A stretch of 64,000 bases of DNA from Clostridium sp. CM027 (GTDB taxonomy: Bacteria; Bacillota; Clostridia; Clostridiales; Clostridiaceae). Position numbers and translations under genes: made by a program. Of this stretch, positions 54,562 to 62,303 are shown one piece after another (position 1 is the first letter of the stretch; the number at the start of each line of letters is the position of its first letter). The notes below the pieces were generated by a model. It did not search any database and was not told the DNA's origin. It saw nothing but the letters and a program-made list of their open reading frames with translations. Location: the NCBI RefSeq assembly GCF_024730565.1, contig NZ_CP077725.1:3242501-3306500 (forward strand), given 5' to 3'.

Positions 54562-54587
54562 TATAAGGATCAGTGATGATCCTTATA
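54562..54587 (+). promoter_or_regulatory. 11-bp inverted repeat before the histidine kinase gene
   Basis: TATAAGGATCA and TGATCCTTATA are exact inverted repeats with a 4-nt loop (GTGA), 41 nt before the kinase start. No T-run follows. An operator or leader hairpin are both possible. The remainder of 54297-54561 is AT-rich with no recognised element. Confidence 0.45.
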
Positions 54588-54628
54588 TTGCTGTTAAATA
54601 TAAATGCTTTAATTGGATGTGAAAAAAC

Positions 54629-56479
54629 ATGAGTAATATTGACGGAGGCAGAAAAAAAGAAATAAATGATATTATATCTATTGTTAAATTAATTTCCTTA
54701 TTATTTTGTGGAATTGTAATATACAATGAACTTCTTATATCAAATAATGAGATTCTTCAAAACTCAAGTGGGTATATTAATATAATTCCAACGGCACTAC
54801 TATCAGTAAGTAGTATATGTATTTATTGGTTATGGTCATTTTTTTCTATAAGAAGATTTAAATGTAAATATGTAAAGTTAATACAAATTATTGAGAACTT
54901 AGTTTTTATTATGATTTTTTCAATTACAATTATTTTATCGAATAATTGTACTAGTCAATATAAATTATTGTTCCTATTTATAATTGTTACTTCCACATTA
55001 GAATTAGGTATGAAAAATGGTGTTACTACGGCTGTTATTTCATCAGGGATAATACTAGTTATAGATTTGATTTATGCACCGTATACTAGTGTTAATTTAT
55101 ATTTTCAAAATGATTTAATTATGGCAGCAGTATTTATTTTAACTGCATGGCCATTAGGTCATTACGTAGAAATTGAAAAAGAAAATTCATACAGAAAAAA
55201 TTTACAACTTCAAGCACTTAATGATGAATTAAAGGACACGGATAATCAACGTATATATATAGAAAAAATATTATTGAAAAATGAAGATTGCCATAGCTTA
55301 CTTATTGAAAATTCAAGAGAAGCTATATTTGTTCATAGAAATGATAAAGTGATTTTTGTTAATGAAAGTGCTATAAAATTAGTGGGCTTAAATACCCAAG
55401 ATGAATTAATTGGGAGACTTATCTTAGACTTTATGGATATAGATGAGAGTGAAAATATTAAAGAGAAGTTTGATGAAATATACAATAAGCAAAGCACACT
55501 TGTAAATTTTGAAGGAAAAATATTTAAGCAGGATGGTAAAGTTGCTAATGTGCAAAATACCTCTACTTATTTTACATATGCAGGACAACCCGTGATATTA
55601 AGTATAATACGTGATATTACTCCTGAAAAGCAGGTTGAAAAACTGCAATTGGACATAGAAAAAAATCTTCAATTATTAAATGAAACTATTAAATTGAATA
55701 AATTGATTACAGAGGTATTTACAAATATCTCTCATGAATTAAAGACTCCCTTAAATGTTATATATTCGGCTATTCAGGTATTGAGTATATATAACAATAC
55801 AGAAGAATTTTGGGAGAAAAAAGATGAATATCTAGTTGTAATGAAACAAAATTGTTTCAGGCTTATGAGGTTAATTAATAATTTTTTAGACATTACGAAA
55901 GTAGATTCAGGGTTACTTAAACCAAACATGGTAGAGGTTAACATCGTAAGCGTGATTGAAAATATAGCTTTATCTGCTGCGTCCTACGTGGAAAGTAAGC
56001 AAATTCAACTTACTTTTGATACAGATGTAGAAGAAAAGATAATGACCTTTGATCCGGATAAAATAGAGAAGATTATGCTTAATGTACTATCTAACTCCAT
56101 TAAATATACTGATTGTGGTGGTAAAATTTTAGTGGCATTGACTGATAAGGAAGATAGTATTCTCATTTCTGTAAAGGATACAGGTATAGGTATACCAGAG
56201 GACAAGTTAAAATTTGTATTTGAGAGATTTGCACAAATAGATAAAACATTAAAACGTCCTTGTGAAGGGGCAGGTATAGGATTGTCCCTTGTAAGATCTT
56301 TTGTAAAAATGCATGAAGGAAGCATTGAAATAAAAAGTGAGATTAACATAGGAAGTGAGGCTATAATTAAACTTCCAACAAAAACATTAACAAAGCATTA
56401 TGTAGATGATGAATTTCAGTATAAAACTAGTACAGAAAGAATTAATATAGAATTTTCTGATATATATTCAGATGTTTAA
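54629..56479 (+). CDS. sensor histidine kinase with PAS domain
   Basis: This 616-residue protein has six hydrophobic N-terminal segments (about residues 12-190), then a coiled linker, a PAS domain (about 218-340: NSREAIFVHRNDKVIFVNESAIKLVG) and a HisKA box with phospho-accepting His (FTNISHELKTPLNVI, about 366-380). A HATPase domain follows (NVLSNSIKYTDCGGKI, DTGIGIPEDKLKFVFERF, GIGLSLVRSF). No response regulator gene is adjacent, so it is an orphan kinase. Several such orphans in clostridia phosphorylate Spo0A; that role is possible but unproven here. Confidence 0.93.
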   Translation: MSNIDGGRKKEINDIISIVKLISLLFCGIVIYNELLISNNEILQNSSGYINIIPTALLSVSSICIYWLWSFFSIRRFKCKYVKLIQIIENLVFIMIFSITIILSNNCTSQYKLLFLFIIVTSTLELGMKNGVTTAVISSGIILVIDLIYAPYTSVNLYFQNDLIMAAVFILTAWPLGHYVEIEKENSYRKNLQLQALNDELKDTDNQRIYIEKILLKNEDCHSLLIENSREAIFVHRNDKVIFVNESAIKLVGLNTQDELIGRLILDFMDIDESENIKEKFDEIYNKQSTLVNFEGKIFKQDGKVANVQNTSTYFTYAGQPVILSIIRDITPEKQVEKLQLDIEKNLQLLNETIKLNKLITEVFTNISHELKTPLNVIYSAIQVLSIYNNTEEFWEKKDEYLVVMKQNCFRLMRLINNFLDITKVDSGLLKPNMVEVNIVSVIENIALSAASYVESKQIQLTFDTDVEEKIMTFDPDKIEKIMLNVLSNSIKYTDCGGKILVALTDKEDSILISVKDTGIGIPEDKLKFVFERFAQIDKTLKRPCEGAGIGLSLVRSFVKMHEGSIEIKSEINIGSEAIIKLPTKTLTKHYVDDEFQYKTSTERINIEFSDIYSDV

Positions 56480-56511
56480 CGACATTTCAGCGACCCAGGA
56501 GATGATTTAAC
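56475..56511 (+). repeat. family B dispersed repeat, complete copy
   Basis: TTTAACGACATTTCAGCG is joined to ACCCAGGAGATGATTTAAC. It overlaps the end of the histidine kinase gene, whose TAA stop lies in its first bases. Confidence 0.65.
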
Positions 56512-56562
56512 TATGGTATAATAAATTCAGATTTATGTAAAAAAATTAAAAGGATGATAAGT

Positions 56563-58350
56563 ATGGATTTGATAAAAATAGTTTCAAATGTTCAGAAGAT
56601 TTCTGAGGCGATATCAAGTGTCATAGGAGTAGATGTGACGGTTGTAGATAATAATTATAATAGAATAGCAGGGACGGGAAGGTATAGAAATTGTATCGGA
56701 GAAAAAGTAAATGAAAAATCTGTTTTTGGATTTGCGCTGACGCAGGGAGAAAGCTTCGTTATTGAAAATCCTAGAAAACATTTTGCATGCTTAAAGTGTG
56801 ATAATGCTTACAGTTGCAAGGAGTTTGCCGAGGTTTGTTGCCCAATTCATGTTGGTAATGATACTATTGGAGTTATTGGGCTTATTGCTTTTGAAGAAGA
56901 ACAAAGGGATGCTATTATAAATAATCAAGTAAACCTAATGAACTTTTTAAATAGAATGGCGGATTTAATATCCTCAAAGCTATTAGAACAGGAAAATACA
57001 GAGAAAATAAAGCTTTTGGCAGGGGAACTTGAGATAGTTCTTGACGCTGTAGATAAAGGAATTATAGCAGCGGACCACGCAGGAAATATTCTTCATTATA
57101 ACACCAAAGCATTAGAGCTATTTAGACTTCATGGAAACCAAATTTTAAATACAAATATAAAAAATCTTATTGGTGACTTAGATTTCAATAAACTTATCGA
57201 AAAACATAAGAATTTAAAGAATAAAGACTTTACTTATAATGGTAGTAGTCATCATTTCAGAGGAGTACTTGATGCGAAGCCTATTAGTATCGGTGATAAA
57301 AACTTTGGTATAGTATGCTCTTTTAGTAATATATCCGATTTATTAAAAACAGTAAATAATATTACCACAGGGACTATGGTTACGTCTTTTGACAGCATTA
57401 TAGGTAGTAGTTACTGCTTAGAACAAGTTAAATTAGAGGCGGAAAAAGCAGCGAAATCTACTTCTACAGTACTTATTCAGGGAGAAAGTGGAACTGGAAA
57501 AGAGCTATTTGCACGGGCTGTTCATTTTTATAGTAATAGAGCGAAAGGGCCGTTTATTACAATAAATTGCGCGGCTATTCCAGAACAACTGCTAGAAAGT
57601 GAGTTTTTTGGGTATGAAGATGGGTCTTTTACAGGAGCGCGAAGGGGTGGCAAGGCAGGGAAATTTGAATTAGCAAATAAGGGAACAATATTTTTGGATG
57701 AAATTGGAGACATGGCTATTCATCTTCAAACTAAACTTTTAAGGGTAGTACAGGAATACGTTATCGAAAAAATTGGTGGAAAAGAATCCATTCCTATAGA
57801 TGTAAGAATAATTGCGGCTACCAATAAAGATTTAGAAAAAAAAGTATTAGAAGGAGAGTTCAGGCAAGATTTATTTTATAGATTAAATGTAATTCCACTT
57901 AATATACCTCCTTTAAGAGATAGAAAAGATGATATAATAGTTCTTGTGGATTATCTTTTAGACAAATGTAATTCTAAGCTAGAAAAGCATATAAATAAAA
58001 TAGATGATGATTCTTTAGAAATTTTTATGAATTATAAGTGGCCTGGCAATGTACGTGAACTTGAAAATACCATAGAATATGCTGTAAATATGTGCAGTGG
58101 TAGTGTTATAAAATGTATGGATCTGCCGAAGAGGTTGAAAGGTTGCGAGAGCACTTTAAAGTCGAATAAGAATGTAGAGATTATACCTATTAAGGAATTA
58201 GAAAAAAAAGAAATTGAAAAAGCTCTAGAGTATTTTGGACATAGTAAACAGTCAATTACAAAGGCTGCTGAGGCTTTAGAATTAAGTAGAGCAACTTTAT
58301 ATAGAAAAATAAAAGAATATGGGATCAAATCATCTTTTTCAAAGCTGTAA
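56563..58350 (+). CDS. cdsR: sigma-54-dependent activator, CdsR-like
   Basis: This is a bacterial enhancer-binding protein of about 595 residues. An N-terminal GAF-like sensor has a cysteine cluster (CLKCDNAYSC..VCC, about 75-92), then a PAS domain (about 165-265) and an AAA+ domain with Walker A GESGTGKE (about 309-316), GSFTGA loop (about 350-355, a known variant of GAFTGA) and DEIGDM. A C-terminal Fis-type HTH follows (SITKAAEALELSRATLYRKIKEYG). It lies directly upstream of an L-cysteine desulfidase gene with a -24/-12 promoter. This is the arrangement of CdsR and cdsB in Clostridioides difficile, where CdsR responds to cysteine. ATG 56563 is preferred over 56554 by ribosome-site spacing. 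Confidence 0.85.
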   Translation: MDLIKIVSNVQKISEAISSVIGVDVTVVDNNYNRIAGTGRYRNCIGEKVNEKSVFGFALTQGESFVIENPRKHFACLKCDNAYSCKEFAEVCCPIHVGNDTIGVIGLIAFEEEQRDAIINNQVNLMNFLNRMADLISSKLLEQENTEKIKLLAGELEIVLDAVDKGIIAADHAGNILHYNTKALELFRLHGNQILNTNIKNLIGDLDFNKLIEKHKNLKNKDFTYNGSSHHFRGVLDAKPISIGDKNFGIVCSFSNISDLLKTVNNITTGTMVTSFDSIIGSSYCLEQVKLEAEKAAKSTSTVLIQGESGTGKELFARAVHFYSNRAKGPFITINCAAIPEQLLESEFFGYEDGSFTGARRGGKAGKFELANKGTIFLDEIGDMAIHLQTKLLRVVQEYVIEKIGGKESIPIDVRIIAATNKDLEKKVLEGEFRQDLFYRLNVIPLNIPPLRDRKDDIIVLVDYLLDKCNSKLEKHINKIDDDSLEIFMNYKWPGNVRELENTIEYAVNMCSGSVIKCMDLPKRLKGCESTLKSNKNVEIIPIKELEKKEIEKALEYFGHSKQSITKAAEALELSRATLYRKIKEYGIKSSFSKL

Positions 58351-58356
58351 ATCATT

Positions 58357-58405
58357 AATCAGTATCAAAATGAGAATTAATTCTCATTTTGATACTGATT
58401 TTTTT
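58357..58405 (+). terminator. cdsR terminator, also a candidate enhancer site
   Basis: AATCAGTATCAAAATGAGAATT is followed at once by its exact reverse complement (44-bp palindrome, 58357-58400) and then by T's, so it is a strong terminator. Its centre TGAGAATTAATTCTCA (58371-58386) shares TGAGAA/TTCTCA half sites with the dyad at 58413-58445 and lies about 80 bp upstream of the -24 element. It could also bind the activator. Confidence 0.75.
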
Positions 58406-58412
58406 ATCATTT

Positions 58413-58474
58413 TGAGAAAAAACACCACTGAAAGGTTTATTCTCAGTATAATTTTGTTGGCATGAGTATTGCTA
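58413..58474 (+). promoter_or_regulatory. sigma-54 promoter of the cysteine desulfidase gene, with dyad
   Basis: TTGGCATGAGTATTGCTA (58457-58474) fits TGGCAC-N5-TTGCW with GG (58459-58460) and GC (58471-58472) exactly 10 nt apart. Upstream, TGAGAAAAAACACC and GGTTTATTCTCA (58413-58445) form an imperfect dyad suitable for a dimeric activator. Confidence 0.85.
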
Positions 58475-58583
58475 TTATATGTATAAGGCATATTTAAAAA
58501 AATGTTAATAAAAGCTACATAAGTTTTTAATGTATTTAATTTTATAGGTATGTCTTAGAATAATTCGTTGAGGGAGTGTTTTC

Positions 58584-59939
58584 ATGAAATTAAGAAATCT
58601 TATAGTTCAAACACTTAAGGAAGAAGTTGTCCCTGCCATGGGATGTACTGAGCCAGTAGCTGTTGCTCTTGCATGTGCAAAGGCTAAAGAACTAATAACT
58701 TTTAATAATATAGTAAGTGCAGAAGTTTTTGTTAGTCCTAACATATATAAAAATGGATTGTCAGTTGGTATACCAAATACGCAGGAGGTTGGGCTTTCGA
58801 TTGCAGCTTCACTGGGTTTTATTGGTGGAGAAAGTAAAAAGGATTTAAGGGTACTTGAAGGAATTAACAAAATGCAAGTTCAACTTGCAAAAGAGTTTTT
58901 ATATAGTGGGAAATTAAGACTAGACATTAAAGATACTGGAGATAAAGTCTATGTAGAAGTAAATCTTGTAACAGATAAAGGTAATTGTAGTGTAATTATA
59001 AGCGGAAAACATAATAGATTTATTTATATTGAAAGATTAGGCGAAGTTCTAATAGATCTAACAAATGAGGATGAGAGTAGCAATAAGGGAAAGAATATTT
59101 TATATAATTTGAAAATAAGAGACATTATAAAAGAAATTGAGAAAATTCCTCATGAGGATATCGCTTTTATGTTAGAAGGAATAGTGATGAATGAAAATAT
59201 AGCCAAGGTAGGACTTAAAAAGAAAATGGGCATGGGAGTTGGGTTTAGTCTTAAGAAAAGCATAGAGAAAGGGATTCTGTCAGAAGACTTAATGACCTCT
59301 TCAATGATGCTCACAGCAGCAGCTAGTGATGCGAGAATGTCAGGGATGAATTTATCTGTTATGAGTAGTAGTGGAAGCGGAAACAATGGGCTTACGGCAA
59401 TTTTGCCATTGGTTGCATATAAAAATAAATTTAATGTAAGTGATGATAGATTGGCTAAGGCAGTGGCAATAAGTCATATTACGAACAGCTATATAAAACA
59501 TTATATAGGGAGATTATCAGCACTGTGTGCTTGTGGTGTTGCAGCTGGAACCGGGGCTGGCGTTGCTATAGCATGGTTAATGGGTGCTGGTTATGACCAA
59601 ATAGATGGGGTTATAAAAAATACCATTGCAAACACCAGTGGGATGATATGTGATGGGGCAAAGGAAGGCTGTGCATTAAAGCTTTCAACTTCTGCATCAG
59701 TCGCTGTACAATCAGCAATTTTGGCTATAAATAATTCTATTATACCTGCAAGAAATGGGATTGTTGCAGAAACCGCAGAAGACACAATTAAAAATTTGGC
59801 AGTTTTATCCATAGACGGTATGAGTACAGCAGATGCTGTTATATTAAAGACCATGAAAAAAATGCAAAGAGAATATACTTCTGCAGAAGCAGATAAAAAC
59901 TCAAAAGTGTATTTAAAAAAACAAGGCATTATTGCATAA
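58584..59939 (+). CDS. cdsB: L-cysteine desulfidase family protein (UPF0597)
   Basis: This 451-residue protein matches the L-cysteine desulfidase/UPF0597 family (CdsB, CyuA, MJ1025). It has VVPAMGCTEPVAVALACAKA (about 14-33) with the N-terminal cysteine, SGSGNNGLTAILPL (about 265-278), LCACGVAAGTGAGVA (about 313-327) and GMICDGAKEGCALKLS (about 352-367). The three conserved cysteine regions bind a 4Fe-4S cluster in the archaeal enzyme. It releases sulfide, ammonia and pyruvate from cysteine. GAGGGAG precedes the ATG. A sigma-54 promoter and adjacent activator indicate cysteine-responsive control. Confidence 0.88.
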   Translation: MKLRNLIVQTLKEEVVPAMGCTEPVAVALACAKAKELITFNNIVSAEVFVSPNIYKNGLSVGIPNTQEVGLSIAASLGFIGGESKKDLRVLEGINKMQVQLAKEFLYSGKLRLDIKDTGDKVYVEVNLVTDKGNCSVIISGKHNRFIYIERLGEVLIDLTNEDESSNKGKNILYNLKIRDIIKEIEKIPHEDIAFMLEGIVMNENIAKVGLKKKMGMGVGFSLKKSIEKGILSEDLMTSSMMLTAAASDARMSGMNLSVMSSSGSGNNGLTAILPLVAYKNKFNVSDDRLAKAVAISHITNSYIKHYIGRLSALCACGVAAGTGAGVAIAWLMGAGYDQIDGVIKNTIANTSGMICDGAKEGCALKLSTSASVAVQSAILAINNSIIPARNGIVAETAEDTIKNLAVLSIDGMSTADAVILKTMKKMQREYTSAEADKNSKVYLKKQGIIA

Positions 59940-59970
59940 AAAAAATTTTTAAAGAAATTATAAATTACTA

Positions 59971-59998
59971 TTGAATTTTATTTATAATCTGATATAAT
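59971..59998 (+). promoter_or_regulatory. probable 6S RNA promoter
   Basis: TTGAAT (59971-59976) and TATAAT (59993-59998) have a 16-nt spacer. Transcription would start near 60005, about 30 nt before the conserved 6S closing stem, so the primary transcript may be trimmed. Confidence 0.6.
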
Positions 59999-60034
59999 AA
60001 ATTTAATAAGAAATACTTAAACGTATTCATTGAT

Positions 60035-60250
60035 TTTATAAGTTTGTATTTCTGAGGTATTCGTGAAGCTCTTATTTTCAACCTACAGTATTAATACGGG
60101 AGTTCGAGATCTAGGTGTGGATTTGGCCTATAAGACCAATATTTTAAGTGGCAAGGACTATTAAACATCTCTGAGGACACCCACCTATCGAAAAGATAGG
60201 TGTAAAAATTGGGGCAACGGTATTTTGGAATATAAAATATAAAATTTTAG
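60035..60250 (+). ncRNA. ssrS: 6S RNA
   Basis: 6S RNA mimics an open promoter and sequesters sigma-A RNA polymerase. The sequence has the 6S order: a 5' closing strand with TTTCTGAGGTATTCGTGAAGC, a middle bulge region (CAACCTACAG, GGCCTATAAGACC), the hairpin GACACCCACCTATC..GATAGGTGTAAAA (60175-60206), then GGGGCAACGGTATTTTGGAA pairing back with the 5' strand. Ends are approximate. It has its own promoter and terminator and contains no open frame. The assignment rests on remembered consensus elements, so a covariance search is the decisive test. Confidence 0.82.
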
Positions 60251-60260
60251 ATCGTTTATG

Positions 60261-60287
60261 AAAGAGATAGAAATATCTCTTTTTTTT
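60261..60287 (+). terminator. 6S RNA terminator
   Basis: AAAGAGATA and TATCTCTTT pair across a 4-nt loop, followed by five T. Confidence 0.88.
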
Positions 60288-60360
60288 ATTTCCAAGAAAT
60301 AATAAATTCATTTTTCATGTTATAATTAATTTAAATTAATAAGTATCGAGGTGCAATTTT

Positions 60361-61164
60361 ATGATAGAAAATAAAGTCATTGCGATGATAGAGAGTAATC
60401 CAATTGTTATAAGAAATATTGAAAATCCTAGTGATCAAATGAAGATAATGGCTATAAAGAAAGATGGGGTAATGCTACGTTATATAAGAAACCCTACAAA
60501 AGAAATGAAGGAGCTAGCAATAAGAAGTAATCCACGGTCAATTGAGTTTGTAGAAAATCCAAGTTATGATATGAAAAAATATGTTGTGTCAAAGCTGTGG
60601 AATACTTTGGAATTTATTGAAAATCCCTGCGAAGAATTGATAAAAATAGGCATTGATCAAAAAGGCTATGCAATAAAATATGCAAAAGAACCAAGCAATT
60701 TATTGCAAAAACTAGCTATAGAAAAAGATTATGACTCTATAAAATATATAGACAACCCAAATGAGGAAATACAAATTTTGGCTATAAAAATAAATTATAA
60801 TGCGTTAAGGTATATAAAAAATGCAACCTTAAATGCAGAAATTTTGGCTGTTTGCGAAAATGAAGCTGCAATAAAGTTCATTTCAAACATAGATGAAAAT
60901 AAAAAAATATCATTTTTAAAGCACAATGCCTTGGTAATGAAATATTTCATTAATGACCTACCAATGGATGCTACGGAGCTGGCTTTCAAAGATGTATTAT
61001 CTAAAGAAACTATATCAGAAAAATACGTGAGAGATTTTATAAACTGTGATAGTATAAATGAAAAATATGGAAATATATCTATGGATAAAATAATTTTTAT
61101 TTATAAATATGGTAGTAAAGTCTGCAAAAAAATAGCAGTTGATGAAAAACTGAATATGATGTAA
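60361..61164 (+). CDS. helical repeat protein (DUF4116-like) of the MoxR/VWA operon
   Basis: This 267-residue soluble protein is built from about nine repeats of roughly 23 residues: (I/F)xNPsxxmkxxAIkxnpxxIxyI, as in IENPSDQMKIMAIKKDGVMLRYIRNP and VENPSYDMKKYVVSKLWNTLEFIENP. The pattern resembles DUF4116 or leucine-rich-variant helical arrays and suggests a curved binding scaffold. The C-terminal 60 residues lose the pattern. It is 12 nt before the ATPase gene and the three genes run together, so it may be the target-recognition or adaptor part of the system (inference). GAGGTG precedes the ATG. Confidence 0.8.
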   Translation: MIENKVIAMIESNPIVIRNIENPSDQMKIMAIKKDGVMLRYIRNPTKEMKELAIRSNPRSIEFVENPSYDMKKYVVSKLWNTLEFIENPCEELIKIGIDQKGYAIKYAKEPSNLLQKLAIEKDYDSIKYIDNPNEEIQILAIKINYNALRYIKNATLNAEILAVCENEAAIKFISNIDENKKISFLKHNALVMKYFINDLPMDATELAFKDVLSKETISEKYVRDFINCDSINEKYGNISMDKIIFIYKYGSKVCKKIAVDEKLNMM

Positions 61165-61176
61165 GAAGGGTGAATG

Positions 61177-62295
61177 ATGAATTTTAAAGATACAATGCAA
61201 AGTGTAGATCTTGTTATACAAACGGATGAAGTACCTTTAGTTATAGGTGAAAGTGGTATAGGAAAAACTGCCTTAGCGAAGACACTTTCAAAAATTAAAG
61301 GCTGGAGCCTAGTTATTATAGATGGAAACCTTTTGAAAGAAGGAGAAATAGGTGGTCTTCCAACAGTTGAGGATTATAGCTTTAAAGATGATAGAGGAAA
61401 GACTGTTAGTAAGAAAAATACTGTTTACGCGGTTCACACAAAGCTACAAGAAATAGATAATTTGATATCTAGCGGTAAAGAGGTGTTTTTATTTATTGAT
61501 GAAATAAATCGTTGTGAACATACGGTGCAGCAGGAGCTTATGAATCTTATACTAAATAGGGAGATAAATGGGTACAAGCTAAATGAAAAAGTTAAAATAT
61601 TAGCTGCAATGAATCCTTCTAGTAAATACGGGGAAGATTTTGATTATCAAGTAGTTGATATGGATGCAGCGCAAGAAAATAGATTTGTTTTGCTACAAAT
61701 GGAATGTGATTCATTAGCTTGGATTTCATGGGCTATTGAGAATAAAATAGAGCAAAAGGTTATAGAATTTATATCTACTTTCCCAGAATATTTACTTAAT
61801 AACCAAAAGGATGAGCAAATAAGAGCAACCCCTAGAAGTTATGAACGGGTTTCTAAAAGCTATAGGATTTACAAGGAAAATAAAGAGACAATCCATAAAA
61901 GAATATTTTTAAATATATTAAAAGGGAATTTAGGCAATAGAATAGCTCATGAGTTTATGGCATTTTCACAGGAAGATAATAAACCTCTAATTTCTTATGA
62001 GGAGGTATTTAATGGCATGCAATTACAACAAGATGTAATTGCAAAGGTGAAAGAGGAAAGTCATACTAGATTATATTTGATTGCAAATAATATCTTATGT
62101 ATCTTAGATAAGAAAGAAAATTTAAATAGTGATATACAAAGACTTGTAGAATTCCTAGAGATTTACCCTGTGGACCTAGGGGTAGGAATTATGCAGGATA
62201 TTAAAGAAAGTCATAATAGTGTTTATAAATTATGTTTGGAAAATGAGGATTTCGTTGAAATGTATTTTAAGGCCTACAATGAAATAAAAGGCTAG
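61177..62295 (+). CDS. MoxR-type AAA+ ATPase
   Basis: This AAA+ protein of about 372 residues has Walker A GESGIGKTAL (about 23-32), Walker B FLFIDEINRC (about 100-109), sensor 1 LAAMNPSSKYG (about 139-149) and an arginine-finger region near ENRFVLLQ (about 166-173). The closest group is the MoxR/dynein-like AAA family, which works with von Willebrand A partners as a chaperone. The next gene encodes such a partner. ATG 61177 has AAGGG at 6-nt spacing; ATG 61174 is also possible. The protein has a helical C-terminal lid. Confidence 0.9.
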   Translation: MNFKDTMQSVDLVIQTDEVPLVIGESGIGKTALAKTLSKIKGWSLVIIDGNLLKEGEIGGLPTVEDYSFKDDRGKTVSKKNTVYAVHTKLQEIDNLISSGKEVFLFIDEINRCEHTVQQELMNLILNREINGYKLNEKVKILAAMNPSSKYGEDFDYQVVDMDAAQENRFVLLQMECDSLAWISWAIENKIEQKVIEFISTFPEYLLNNQKDEQIRATPRSYERVSKSYRIYKENKETIHKRIFLNILKGNLGNRIAHEFMAFSQEDNKPLISYEEVFNGMQLQQDVIAKVKEESHTRLYLIANNILCILDKKENLNSDIQRLVEFLEIYPVDLGVGIMQDIKESHNSVYKLCLENEDFVEMYFKAYNEIKG

Positions 62296-62303
62296 GTGAA
62301 ATT

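Noticed and set aside
56563-58350. GSFTGA instead of GAFTGA in the sigma-54 activator
   Set aside because: Serine at this position is a known functional variant, and the promoter nearby is intact.
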